A stretch of DNA of 64,000 bases from positions 1 to 64,000 of the IMG/VR virus record IMGVR_UViG_3300049460_000150. The stretch is one strand, 5' to 3'. Position 1 is the first letter of the stretch. Each line of letters begins with the position of its first letter. The notes beneath the pieces were generated by a model. The model was not told the DNA's origin. It made no database searches and saw nothing but the letters and a program-made list of their open reading frames with translations. Made by a program: the position numbers and the translations under genes. This DNA comes from a virus. Of the stretch, positions 52,801-60,943 are shown piece by piece.

Positions 52801-52994
52801 AAGTAATCACCACACCCGATCATGTAGCCCTGGACCGCGAGCAGATATCGAAGATCATCAGGGAATCGGTGGGGAAAGCCACCGGGCGCGTGCCGAAGGT
52901 ATGCTCGATCAACTGGGACGACGGCTCGGCCACGGTGACGCTGGAGCCTGTGCCGACTCCGACCACAATACCAAACAGGCCCGACCCTGATTGA
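52797..52994 (+). CDS. Unknown 65-aa protein
   Basis: GTG start coupled to the helicase stop. MKVITTPDHVALDREQISKI, then INWDDGSATVTLEPVPTPTT; Pro/Thr-rich end. No family recognised. Confidence 0.5.
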   Translation: MKVITTPDHVALDREQISKIIRESVGKATGRVPKVCSINWDDGSATVTLEPVPTPTTIPNRPDPD

Positions 52995-53019
52995 CAGTCC
53001 GGCAGCGCGCCTATATAGT
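52991..53019 (+). promoter_or_regulatory. Strong sigma70-like promoter
   Basis: Perfect TTGACA (52991-52996), exact 17-nt spacer, TATAGT (53014-53019), 37 nt before the exported-protein gene. The best promoter on the plus strand of this window. Confidence 0.75.
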
Positions 53020-53055
53020 GGGTGTGTTGTCCCTATAAACCTGAAGGAGAAGTTG

Positions 53056-53379
53056 ATGAATAAGTCCTCGTTTGTTCGCCTTGCTTTCGCACTGCTGTGC
53101 GGCCTGTCCCTCGGCGCTCCCGCCGTCGCGGTCGAAACCGCACCCGGTCCCACCTACCAAGCCCAGTCGGTCGTGGTCAAGCGCGATGTCGCCCAGGTGG
53201 TCGAGGCCGCTGCACAGGCTCCGGTCAAGGCCCAGCTCGCGGCCATGGCGGTGCGCTGGGACCTGATGAAGCCTTACCCCGTCCGCTACGCCGTGGCCCG
53301 CCAGCGCCCCGCCAGCGCGGTCAGCGAGCCGAAAAGCCACAGCGCGGAACAGCCGCGAGCGCCGCCGAAGTTGACCTAG
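53056..53379 (+). CDS. Exported protein with signal peptide
   Basis: 107 aa. Start MNKSSFVRLAFALLCGLSLG (ATG; an adjacent TTG is less likely) gives a classical signal peptide with a cleavage site at AVAVE (near residue 26). The mature part of about 80 residues is Ala/Pro/Lys-rich with no Cys. It is expressed from a strong separate promoter and is closed by a terminator, a moron-like arrangement. It would act in the periplasm or outside; function unknown. Confidence 0.7.
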   Translation: MNKSSFVRLAFALLCGLSLGAPAVAVETAPGPTYQAQSVVVKRDVAQVVEAAAQAPVKAQLAAMAVRWDLMKPYPVRYAVARQRPASAVSEPKSHSAEQPRAPPKLT

Positions 53380-53400
53380 ACCATTCAGCATGTTATAAAT

Positions 53401-53426
53401 AAAGCCCCGATCTTCGGGGCTTTTTT
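53401..53426 (+). terminator. Terminator after the exported-protein gene
   Basis: AAAGCCCCGA / TCGGGGCTTT stem (10 bp) with a 3-nt loop and TTTTTT. Confidence 0.9.
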
Positions 53427-53441
53427 ATTGGAGAAAATAAA

Positions 53442-54047
53442 ATGAAAATGTCCGCAATCTATGACGGCCTTTTGAACGGCTCTCTTGTCCCTCGCTATCA
53501 TTCTGGCGTCGGCATGATCCAGATGTATCTGAATGAGCAGTACCGCATCCACGTCTGGCACCCAGAACTACGCGCCAAGACGGAAGCGTTTGGCAACCGT
53601 CATTCGCACCGTTTCGACCTGACCTCAACGGTCCTGCTTGGCAACGTGTTCGATACCGCGCTGCGCCTGGAGCCTAACTTCTTCAACGGCAGGTTCGAAA
53701 CCTTTGACGTTGTTCCAGCACACAAGGGTGTGATAACCAGACCGACTCCGAACGACGCCATGTTCGATCTGATCGTTACTGGCATTCGCCACTACCGCAC
53801 CGGGGAAACTTACGCGATAAAGAAGTTTGATTATCACGAGACAAAGACCGAAGGTTTGACCGTCACGTTGCTGCGCAAAGACAACCAGGAAGAGACTCAT
53901 GCCAGGATCATCGGCTTCGCTGGTCAGCGCCCCATCCACGCCATGGCGAATCCGCCCGAACAAACGCTGCTGAATCAGCTCATGTTTTCCGCGCTTCGAA
54001 AGCTGTCGCCGGAAGCTGTGCAAACCATTGAACAACAAACGGAGTAA
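53442..54047 (+). CDS. Unknown 201-aa protein
   Basis: Contains GVGMIQMYLNEQYRIHVWHP and NRHSHRFDLTSTVLLGNVFD; the His pair and beta pattern suggest a cupin-like barrel, but no catalytic set is clear. The C-terminal part is helical with NQLMFSALRKLSPEAVQTIE. First gene of the unit leading to the Toprim protein. Confidence 0.6.
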   Translation: MKMSAIYDGLLNGSLVPRYHSGVGMIQMYLNEQYRIHVWHPELRAKTEAFGNRHSHRFDLTSTVLLGNVFDTALRLEPNFFNGRFETFDVVPAHKGVITRPTPNDAMFDLIVTGIRHYRTGETYAIKKFDYHETKTEGLTVTLLRKDNQEETHARIIGFAGQRPIHAMANPPEQTLLNQLMFSALRKLSPEAVQTIEQQTE

Positions 54048-54050
54048 GCC

Positions 54051-54362
54051 ATGCATCTGCAAACCTACAAGAGCGGCCACAAGGGGGTCCATGCTCTCAA
54101 AATCGAACTCGATACCCGCCCACCTATTGTGCATCTGTGCATGGTACAAGTCGGCGATACTTTCTTGCGTGAAGGCGCGGTGTGTATGCGTGTCAAAGAC
54201 GACTGCATAAACGGGGCCGTAAAAGATGAAGTCCGCCACGAAGGAAAAATCGTCATCATCAACCTGCAAACTGGCAATGTATGGCCCGCTTCGGGCCAAG
54301 ATGAAGTCTTCATGATTGACGCGAAACTCGTCATCACCAAAGTCTACAAACAGGAGGTGTAG
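54051..54362 (+). CDS. Unknown 103-aa protein
   Basis: Beta-rich (GDTFLREGAVCMRVKDDCIN, GKIVIINLQTGNVWPASGQD), probably a small barrel. RBS GGAGTAAGCC. It precedes the Toprim gene by 4 nt. No family recognised. Confidence 0.6.
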   Translation: MHLQTYKSGHKGVHALKIELDTRPPIVHLCMVQVGDTFLREGAVCMRVKDDCINGAVKDEVRHEGKIVIINLQTGNVWPASGQDEVFMIDAKLVITKVYKQEV

Positions 54363-54366
54363 AACC

Positions 54367-55257
54367 ATGGCGAAACAAGAATACAAAGATGTGAACTTCA
54401 AAACGGAGACGTACAAGCTCATTGTCCGCATCAACAAAATCATTGAAGACTACATGGAGCAGGGCTATACGGTGACCGTGCGGCAGTTGTACTACCGACT
54501 GGTGGCTAAAGCGGAGATCGAAAACACCGAGAAAAGCTACAAACGAATCACCGGCATTGTTAATGATGCGCGCATTGCTGGTTTGATCGATTGGGACGCC
54601 ATCGAAGACCGCACCCGTTCCTTCATCCGCCGCTCCCGCTGGGAGAACGGAAAACAAGTACTGGAGGGCTGCGCCTCCCAGTTCCACATGGATATGTGGA
54701 AAGGCCAGGAGGATCGCGTCTTCTGTCTAGTGGAAAAGGAAGCGCTGGTGGGCGTGCTGGAGCGCGTGTGCAACACATTCGATATACCGCTCCTGGCCGC
54801 TCGCGGATATCCATCGGGAACTGTGCTGCGGGAGTTTGCGCAATCTGACATCATCCCGCACGCGGAAGACGGCCAGAACATCATCATCCTGCACCTGGGA
54901 GACCATGACCCCTCCGGCCTGGACATGACCCGCGACCTCGAAGAACGTATCAAGATGTTCTCTGAACACTGGGACGGCGACGTGACGTTGAAGCGCATCG
55001 CCTTGAACATGGACCAGATTGCAGAACAAAAACCGCCGCCGAACCCGGCCAAACAGACGGACGCCCGCTTCAAGGCTTACGCTGACCAGTTCGGTGACGA
55101 ATCGTGGGAGCTGGACGCACTCTCTCCCTCGTACCTGAATGACCTCGTGAGAGATCATGTCGAACGCCACATCGACCATGAGTTGTGGCACCAGCGGCAA
55201 AATCAAATCAACGCGATCAAGTATCGCCTCAAGAAAGTAGCCGCTGAATTTGCATAA
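54367..55257 (+). CDS. Topoisomerase VI-A/Spo11-like Toprim protein without B subunit (Mini-A type)
   Basis: 296 aa. A winged-helix part contains VTVRQLYYRLVAKAEIENTE (near residues 38-57), which matches the Topo VI-A/Spo11 segment holding the catalytic Tyr. A Toprim domain follows with the Glu in CLVEKEAL (near 122-129) and Asp residues in ILHLGDHDPSGLDMTRD (near 175-191). No gene for a GHKL ATPase B subunit is seen. Such proteins without a B subunit are known from mobile elements. It could cut or nick DNA in replication or recombination. Starts MAKQEYKDVN; upstream in-frame codons overlap the preceding gene. Confidence 0.75.
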   Translation: MAKQEYKDVNFKTETYKLIVRINKIIEDYMEQGYTVTVRQLYYRLVAKAEIENTEKSYKRITGIVNDARIAGLIDWDAIEDRTRSFIRRSRWENGKQVLEGCASQFHMDMWKGQEDRVFCLVEKEALVGVLERVCNTFDIPLLAARGYPSGTVLREFAQSDIIPHAEDGQNIIILHLGDHDPSGLDMTRDLEERIKMFSEHWDGDVTLKRIALNMDQIAEQKPPPNPAKQTDARFKAYADQFGDESWELDALSPSYLNDLVRDHVERHIDHELWHQRQNQINAIKYRLKKVAAEFA

Positions 55258-55263
55258 ATGTTG

Positions 55264-55296
55264 TTGCAATAGCGATTGTGCTTCTATACAATCGCT
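55264..55296 (+). promoter_or_regulatory. Promoter with an overlapping 9-bp inverted repeat
   Basis: TTGCAA (55264-55269), 17-nt spacer, TACAAT (55287-55292). AGCGATTGT (55271-55279) and ACAATCGCT (55288-55296) form a perfect inverted repeat over the spacer and -10, an operator-like layout. It drives the 242-aa gene. Confidence 0.65.
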
Positions 55297-55353
55297 TCAT
55301 CGGTTGAACATCACCGATCTAATGAACCTTAACCTGACGAAAAGAGAAATAAC

Positions 55354-56082
55354 ATGACTACTATCGATCCCGTAGCAGCAGCCATCGCCGCCGCACAGCA
55401 AACCGCCGCTGCAACCCCTGCTGTACAACACAGCCAAGTCACCGACGTTGCCGTAGCCGGTAACACCGCTGTCGGCGCTGTCGCTCCGAAAGGCGCTCCG
55501 CTGTCGATGGAAACCCTGATGATGGGTTCCATGTCCGTGGATGGCTGGCTGAAGCCGAAGGAATACGGTCTGGCTGTCGGCGACAATCCGGCCCTGTTCA
55601 CTTCCGCGAAAGTGTACCTGGACATGACCGATGGCTCTGGCTTCATCTCGAAGATGGCGATCAAGGGCGGCAACCCGGCGCAATACGCCTACACGACCGA
55701 TCTGGTCACGGCGATGGGTGGCGGCACCTGGGAAGCGGCGCAGGCCCGTATCCGCGCCCTGGACCCGAAAGCCAGCCCGTACCGCGCCGTTGATCTGCCG
55801 TTCACCGTGGCCGTCGATATCGTGGCCGTCCCGATGGGCGCACCCGCTGGCACGCCAGGAATCGTTCTGGCGAAGGCAGGCCAAAAGCTGGGCTATACCA
55901 CCAGCACGACCAATTGGGCGAACTGGGAGGCGTTCTACCGCGAGGTAGTGCAGGCCGGTCTGGTCGGCAAGAAGGTCGAGCTGACTATCGGCTCGCAGCG
56001 CCGCCAGAACAAGAACAACAACGTATGGGGCGTAATGACCTTTGCGTTGGTGGGCGAAGTCGTGGCCGAAGAAACCGAATAA
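55354..56082 (+). CDS. Highly expressed 242-aa protein, possible ssDNA-binding protein
   Basis: The N-terminal 50 residues are Ala/Val/Thr-rich. The main part is beta-rich with ALFTSAKVYLDMTDGSGFIS and YRAVDLPFTVAVDIVAVPMG, then QRRQNKNNNVWGVMTFALVG, and a short acidic C-terminus (EVVAEETE) like that of many SSB proteins. Codon use is the strongly C-ending type seen in the capsid genes. It has its own promoter and operator-like repeat and lies just before the polymerase module. The SSB role is inference from these features; no family match is certain. Confidence 0.5.
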   Translation: MTTIDPVAAAIAAAQQTAAATPAVQHSQVTDVAVAGNTAVGAVAPKGAPLSMETLMMGSMSVDGWLKPKEYGLAVGDNPALFTSAKVYLDMTDGSGFISKMAIKGGNPAQYAYTTDLVTAMGGGTWEAAQARIRALDPKASPYRAVDLPFTVAVDIVAVPMGAPAGTPGIVLAKAGQKLGYTTSTTNWANWEAFYREVVQAGLVGKKVELTIGSQRRQNKNNNVWGVMTFALVGEVVAEETE

Positions 56083-56091
56083 AATCGGTAA

Positions 56092-56123
56092 GAAAGTGGC
56101 CGCAAACACTTGCGGCTACTTTC
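56092..56123 (+). terminator. 14-bp hairpin after the 242-aa gene
   Basis: GAAAGTGGCCGCAA / TTGCGGCTACTTTC, 14 pairs including one G-T, 4-nt loop. No T-run follows, but the 3' arm carries the -35 of the next promoter. Confidence 0.6.
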
Positions 56124-56138
56124 GAAGTGCTTTATAAT
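56110..56138 (+). promoter_or_regulatory. Promoter before the 85-aa gene
   Basis: TTGCGG (56110-56115), exact 17-nt spacer, TATAAT (56133-56138). The -35 lies in the 3' arm of a hairpin. Confidence 0.6.
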
Positions 56139-56197
56139 CTGTTCCATCAACACGTAGTTCAAACAACTCTCTCTTACAATTTTTAAAGGAAATTATC

Positions 56198-56455
56198 ATG
56201 CTGCTGAAAGTCACCGTAAACGGCCAGGAATTCTTCGTTGACGCACCTAACAAGGGCACCGCTAAAGCCTTCGGCAAAAAGCAACTGAAGGTCGAAGTGA
56301 CCGAACTGTCGCTGGCCGACCTGCAAGCCCTGGACGTGTCCACCGTGGTCAAGGTCGAGATCGAAGAAAAGAAAGAAGGCGCTGCCGCTGAAGCAACCGA
56401 AGCCAACACCGCGCCGGCCGCTACCGAGCAAGCCGCCGAAGCCGTGAACTACTAA
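56198..56455 (+). CDS. Small acidic protein, unknown
   Basis: 85 aa: a beta start (MLLKVTVNGQEFFVDAPNKG), a helix, then an acidic Ala/Glu-rich tail. Codons are strongly biased, as in the 242-aa gene. Has its own promoter and a terminator, so it is expressed separately. Function unknown; a polymerase or SSB helper is possible from position. Confidence 0.6.
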   Translation: MLLKVTVNGQEFFVDAPNKGTAKAFGKKQLKVEVTELSLADLQALDVSTVVKVEIEEKKEGAAAEATEANTAPAATEQAAEAVNY

Positions 56456-56473
56456 TCCCGGCCAGCCGTAGAG

Positions 56474-56498
56474 AAAGCCCGCCACGAGCGGGCTTTTT
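56474..56498 (+). terminator. Terminator after the 85-aa gene
   Basis: AAGCCCGC / GCGGGCTT stem with a 5-nt loop, followed by TTT. Confidence 0.8.
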
Positions 56499-56514
56499 CA
56501 CGGGCAGTTTTAAT

Positions 56515-56550
56515 AGCTATGTGGTCTAGACCAACCACGAACACATAGCT
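56515..56550. promoter_or_regulatory. Nested inverted repeat with TGGTCTAGACCA palindrome, copy 2
   Basis: Outer arms AGCTATGTG (56515-56523) and CACATAGCT (56542-56550) are a perfect 9-bp inverted repeat. Inside lies the 12-bp palindrome TGGTCTAGACCA (56522-56533), identical to the copy at 29662. It sits between two terminators, just upstream of the flap endonuclease gene. Confidence 0.5.
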
Positions 56551-56573
56551 CTTATCAACTGATAACACGTATT

Positions 56574-56594
56574 AAGCCCCACTTCGGGGCTTTT
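56574..56594 (+). terminator. Terminator/hairpin before the flap endonuclease gene
   Basis: AAGCCCC / GGGGCTT stem with a short loop and TTTT, 17 nt before the next ATG; may act as an attenuator. Confidence 0.7.
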
Positions 56595-56611
56595 CTTCCA
56601 GGTGCAAACCT

Positions 56612-57394
56612 ATGTCCATAATCAACCTAGTTGACTGCAATAACATTGTGCGGGTCCGCTTCGAAAAAGATGGCTATGCTTTACGCAATCTTTTCGAATG
56701 GGCTTTCCGCGATCCAGAACCACACATCTTTGTCTTCGACGGAAAGAACGCAAAGGCATCACGCCGCGCCATCTTCCCCGGCTACAAAGTCGGGCGCACT
56801 CCGGCACCGGATAACTTCTATCGTCAGCTTGAGATTTTTCAAGAGCTTCTGACGTACACCAACAAGGTGCAAATGAAGGTGCCACTCTTCGAGGCGGATG
56901 ATGCAATCGCCTCCATGGTTTTCAACAATCCTACGGCCAAGTTCCGCGTCCATTCCAACGACGGCGACTTTGCACGTCTCATAAATGAGAACGTTGAGAT
57001 GACCACGCCAACGCTGAAGGACATTCCGGCCCACGAAATTCGCCTCTACAAAACGCTCAAGGGCGACGGCGCGGATAAGATACCAGGCGTTCGCCTTTAC
57101 GGTCAAAAGTCCTGGGAGGGAATGACCCAGGCGCACAAGGACAATTGGTACAAGCTCCTGGCCCATTTGGAAACGCTAGACCCAGCGAGCGAAACGGCCA
57201 GCATTGCCACTGGTGGCCTCAACCTCACCGATGGGCAGCAAGCATGGCTGCTGGAAAACTGGCGTCTGGTACGATCCTTCTGGCTCGTAGTAGACTTCCT
57301 CAAAGTGCCAGCCGAAACCATGGCACAACACACGGTCGTCGGCACGCCACGTTACGCGCTTGGCGACTCACTTTTGAAGGAGCTGCTTCTGTGA
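56612..57394 (+). CDS. 5'-3' exonuclease / flap endonuclease
   Basis: 260-aa PIN/FEN-type nuclease that removes RNA primers or 5' flaps. Metal-binding Asp/Glu residues occur in FVFDGKNAKASRRAIFPGYK (near residues 40-59), FEADDAIASMVF (near 94-105), VHSNDGDFARLINE (near 113-126) and KTLKGDGADKIPGV (near 147-160), the order seen in T5 D15 and T7 gp6. It lies directly upstream of the polymerase and is GTGA-coupled to the next gene. Confidence 0.85.
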   Translation: MSIINLVDCNNIVRVRFEKDGYALRNLFEWAFRDPEPHIFVFDGKNAKASRRAIFPGYKVGRTPAPDNFYRQLEIFQELLTYTNKVQMKVPLFEADDAIASMVFNNPTAKFRVHSNDGDFARLINENVEMTTPTLKDIPAHEIRLYKTLKGDGADKIPGVRLYGQKSWEGMTQAHKDNWYKLLAHLETLDPASETASIATGGLNLTDGQQAWLLENWRLVRSFWLVVDFLKVPAETMAQHTVVGTPRYALGDSLLKELLL

Positions 57395-57660
57395 GCGATT
57401 ACGAACTCCCAAGCATTCAGGAAGTCGCGCAACACTTGCGCGACAAACGCAAGGCGTATCAGCAACGGTATGGGTACGCCCCCAACTACGTTGTTTTTCG
57501 TGAGCGCTGGAAGATGGTGGACTGCACGAGTCTGCTTAACGGAACCAACGGGGTCCAACCAGTGGGCGTTATGCGTCTGCGCGACTTGACCATGTTCGAT
57601 GGTCTGACGGTGCTGTTTTCTGATAAAATTTCGGAGTCCTTTGTGGGGATACTCGAATGA
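57391..57660 (+). CDS. Unknown 89-aa protein between exonuclease and polymerase
   Basis: GTG start overlapping the exonuclease stop. MSDYELPSIQEVAQHLRDKR, then PNYVVFRERWKMVDCTSLLN and MRLRDLTMFDGLTVLFSDKI. ATGA overlap with the polymerase. Translational coupling suggests a polymerase accessory role, but no family is recognised. Confidence 0.6.
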   Translation: MSDYELPSIQEVAQHLRDKRKAYQQRYGYAPNYVVFRERWKMVDCTSLLNGTNGVQPVGVMRLRDLTMFDGLTVLFSDKISESFVGILE

Positions 57661-60269
57661 AACGACCTAAGCCCAATACCATCTTGGTCGATTCCCGTAA
57701 CTGGGCGTCGATCAAGGACCGTGTGAGAGCCGAGATATCTGCCGCTGGTCTGGCGGGCCTGGACATCGAGACCGAGGACAGCCGCCGCCACGAGGGTCTT
57801 AACCGTCTGATGCAAGTCGATGACGAAGGACACAAAAGCAGCACGAAAAAGCTGCTTTTCGATACCAATCGCACGACCATCACCGGCTTCTCTGTCTACG
57901 CCGATGATTCTGATACGGCCTACTACATCAATCTGGCCCACGCGGACGTGGAAAACCGCGTGCCTTGGACCCTGGCCCGCGAGCTGTTGGATTGCAAGCG
58001 CCCAGAGGCTTCCTGGGTGTGCCACAACGCGCCCTTTGAATTGACGATGTTCCGCAAGTGTTTGGGCCTCAAGTTGGACAAGGTTATCTGCACCATGCAG
58101 CTCGCGGTAACGGCGTTCAACGACGACACCTACAGCCGCGAGGACTTCATCAAGCCGGGCCTGGGGGGTATTGAGCGCCTGATGCCTCAGATCATTCGCG
58201 CCTTCGCCACGTTCCAGGGCAACGGCTCGAACGACATGGACGACAAGCAATCCGACTTGTTCTTCAAAGTGGTAGCGAAAGAGTCGAAAGCCGAACACTC
58301 GTGGATCGGTTACATGAAGACCATGACCTGGACGTTCGGCCTGAAGAAGCTTTCGAAGCGCTTCCTGGGCTACACCCAGACCACGTTTGAAGAGGTCTTG
58401 AACGGTCGGGCGCACATGGGCCAGTTGACCGGCGAGGAAGTGGCTGAATACGGCGCAGACGATGCCTGGGTTTGTATGCACCTCTTCCACGAGTTGCTGG
58501 CCTATCTTGCACAGACGAATGCGAAGGCAATACCAACGTTCTTTAGCCAAGAGAATCCGATGATCCACGTCTACTCCGACGTGTGGGCTGACGGCGTTAG
58601 GATCGACATCAAACAAGTGCTGGCCCGCCAGCTCGTTTCTCGCAAGCAGTATGCCCGCACGCTGGCAGAGCTGAAGGCTGAGGTGCGCAAGATGCTGCCG
58701 TTCCCGCAGGACGTGCATGAAAAGCTGGTCAAGTACGACCCTAAAGGCTACGGCAAAGAAGGAACGGCGGAGCGGTATCGCCATCAGGTAGAAACCTGGG
58801 CAAAGATGGCCGACGCACCCAATGCCTTCGAGCAGATTTACCAGACCAAGAACCCGCTGGGTAAACAGTGGGGCGCGGAGCTGAACCGTAAAGAGTCGAA
58901 GGGCTTGTCCATCAACTACTACCAAGTCAAGCGCTGTATCCTGCTGGACTTGTGCCGTTGCAGCTTCCAGCTCAATGATGGGAAACCAGCATCGGATGCG
59001 GACGCCATCGATACGATGGAAGAACGGTGGAAGAAGAAGGGCGATGGCGGCGAGCGTGGCCCAGCGGCGTACGAGCCGGTGCTTAAAATCATTGAGCTTT
59101 ATAAGAAGCTGGCGAAGATTGAACAGGTCAACAAACTGTTCATCAACTCGTACTTGAACTTGACCGATCCCGACACCGGCAAAGTCTACCCGACTTTGAA
59201 CTCGCTGTTGAACTCGCGCCGTATGGCGTTGGCGACACCGAACCTGTCGCAGCTCCCGAAGTACGACGAGAACGCTTTTGTTCGCTCGTTCTTCCTGGCC
59301 GACGAGGACGACCATATCATCATCTCCGCCGACTGGGCCTCCATCGAGCTGGTGCTGATCGGCGACCGATCCGGCGACCCTGGCTTCGCTGCCGTTTTCG
59401 GCCAGCTCCCGTTCGGCGACTTGCACTCGGAAACGGCGGCTTTCTTGCAAGATTTGAGCGTGCTAGATTTCAAGCAGCGTCCTACCTACAAGGAAGAACG
59501 CCGCGACCTGGGCAAAGTGCCAAACTTCGGCTACTGGTATTCCGGCGCGCTGGGTCAAGCCGCGAAGGCCATGAACTGGGGCAGCGAGAAGATGTGGGAA
59601 GCCACGGACAAGTATCGTCAGCGTTTCCCAGTGGCGGAAGCGTGGCGTGTTGGCGTCATCCAGAAGACGCGGGAAACTGGCATTGTCCACTTGCCAGACG
59701 GTCACACGCGGATTCGTTACGAATCCACGTACGATTGGGCGCAGCAGATGCGTGCCAAATGGGCGCGTCACGGCGATATAGCTCTGAAGTTCGGGGAACA
59801 GGTCATTAAGAAGATTCAGACCCGCTCCGGCAATCAGGCCGTCAACTCGGAGATTCAAGGCACTTGCGCCACGCTGGCGAAGCGTGCAATCTTGCGCATC
59901 CGCGAGAAGGTAGCACAGATGGATTTACGCGCTCGATTCATGTTCCCAGTACACGACGAATTGGTGTTCTCGGTTCACAAATACGACGCGCTGCCGTTCA
60001 TCCGCATTCTGCGTCAAGCGATGTGCGAAGGCCACGAAGACATCGTTACGCGCCTGAAACTGGATTGCGCCGTGGCTGTTGGCTTCAACTACCTGGGATG
60101 GGATGCCGAGACCAATCCAACGGGCCAGATCGAGCTGGACGAGTGCAGCAAGTTGCCGATCTTCGGCAAAGAGAAGTGGGGTACGAAACTGGACGAAAGC
60201 GACTACACAGCCGTGATCGATTATCTGTATGCAGTTAGAGCCAAGAAAGAGGAAGAGGTGACAGCATGA
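57657..60269 (+). CDS. Family A DNA polymerase with 3'-5' exonuclease domain
   Basis: 870-aa replicative DNA polymerase. The proofreading domain has GLDIETED (near residues 37-44) and VCHNAPFELTMF. The polymerase domain has motif A (IIISADWASIELVLIGDRSG, near 557-576), motif B (ERRDLGKVPNFGYWYSGALG, near 614-633, with the Arg, Lys and Tyr) and motif C (FPVHDELVFS, near 763-772). Part of the thumb region contains extra sequence. Coupled by ATGA overlaps to its neighbours. Confidence 0.95.
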   Translation: MKRPKPNTILVDSRNWASIKDRVRAEISAAGLAGLDIETEDSRRHEGLNRLMQVDDEGHKSSTKKLLFDTNRTTITGFSVYADDSDTAYYINLAHADVENRVPWTLARELLDCKRPEASWVCHNAPFELTMFRKCLGLKLDKVICTMQLAVTAFNDDTYSREDFIKPGLGGIERLMPQIIRAFATFQGNGSNDMDDKQSDLFFKVVAKESKAEHSWIGYMKTMTWTFGLKKLSKRFLGYTQTTFEEVLNGRAHMGQLTGEEVAEYGADDAWVCMHLFHELLAYLAQTNAKAIPTFFSQENPMIHVYSDVWADGVRIDIKQVLARQLVSRKQYARTLAELKAEVRKMLPFPQDVHEKLVKYDPKGYGKEGTAERYRHQVETWAKMADAPNAFEQIYQTKNPLGKQWGAELNRKESKGLSINYYQVKRCILLDLCRCSFQLNDGKPASDADAIDTMEERWKKKGDGGERGPAAYEPVLKIIELYKKLAKIEQVNKLFINSYLNLTDPDTGKVYPTLNSLLNSRRMALATPNLSQLPKYDENAFVRSFFLADEDDHIIISADWASIELVLIGDRSGDPGFAAVFGQLPFGDLHSETAAFLQDLSVLDFKQRPTYKEERRDLGKVPNFGYWYSGALGQAAKAMNWGSEKMWEATDKYRQRFPVAEAWRVGVIQKTRETGIVHLPDGHTRIRYESTYDWAQQMRAKWARHGDIALKFGEQVIKKIQTRSGNQAVNSEIQGTCATLAKRAILRIREKVAQMDLRARFMFPVHDELVFSVHKYDALPFIRILRQAMCEGHEDIVTRLKLDCAVAVGFNYLGWDAETNPTGQIELDECSKLPIFGKEKWGTKLDESDYTAVIDYLYAVRAKKEEEVTA

Positions 60270-60943
60270 GAATTAGCAGCTTTCAAATAGCGGTTACGCT
60301 GTGGATGGACCGCTGCTTCGGCCCGCTGATTGCGGGCGATAAAGAGGAACGTGGGTTCCGTTTCCTGGAAGAGTCATTGGAGCTGGTCCAGTCCACAGGC
60401 TGTTCTAAGGAAGACGCGCACAAGCTGGTCGATTACGTCTACGGTCGCCCCGTGGGCGAGATCGCGCAAGAGGTCGGTGGCGTCTCTGTCACCTTAGCCG
60501 CGCTGTGCCAAGCTAACGGCGTTTCGTGGGAGGCGGCGGCGGTCGATGAATACCGCCGCATCAACACGCGGGAGGCGATGCTGAAGATTCAGCAAAAGCA
60601 ACTGACAAAACCGCAGCGTAGCCCGCTGCCGGGTCACACGGTTCCGGTGCAAGCCTTTTACACGCACAATCTGTCGGATGACGACCTGGAGCGCGAGGCT
60701 GGTTTGAGCCGTAACTTCGAAGCGCCATACGACCCCTTCGACGACCGAACCGGCGCTCCGATCTCCCCCGTGGTAATGGAGGCGTTGAATGCGCGCCTGA
60801 AGCCACTAGAACAGGCCAAGACGCTTGCGGTCTCGACCCCGAACGGTTGTGAATGCGAGCATCTGCGCCGCCTGTTCGAGCGGGAGCAACCAGAGTTCCA
60901 TCCTGACGGCCTGACAGGCGAATGGAAGGCACCTCATGGCTAA
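60266..60943 (+). CDS. Phage MazG-like NTP pyrophosphohydrolase
   Basis: 225 aa. The NTP-PPase part (residues 1-120) has ERGFRFLEESLELVQSTGCS (near 29-48) and GEIAQEVGGVSVTLAALCQA (near 72-91), the form common in phages. The C-terminal 100 residues are an unrelated, Pro-rich tail with CECEHLRRLFEREQPEF. It is the second nucleotide pyrophosphohydrolase in the window and is ATGA-coupled to the polymerase. Confidence 0.8.
   Translation: MRISSFQIAVTLWMDRCFGPLIAGDKEERGFRFLEESLELVQSTGCSKEDAHKLVDYVYGRPVGEIAQEVGGVSVTLAALCQANGVSWEAAAVDEYRRINTREAMLKIQQKQLTKPQRSPLPGHTVPVQAFYTHNLSDDDLEREAGLSRNFEAPYDPFDDRTGAPISPVVMEALNARLKPLEQAKTLAVSTPNGCECEHLRRLFEREQPEFHPDGLTGEWKAPHG

Noticed and set aside
57486-59450. 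654-codon minus-strand open frame opposite the DNA polymerase
   Set aside because: It is antisense to a polymerase with intact motifs, has a low-complexity His/Gln/Arg composition typical of a GC-rich shadow frame, and has no RBS.
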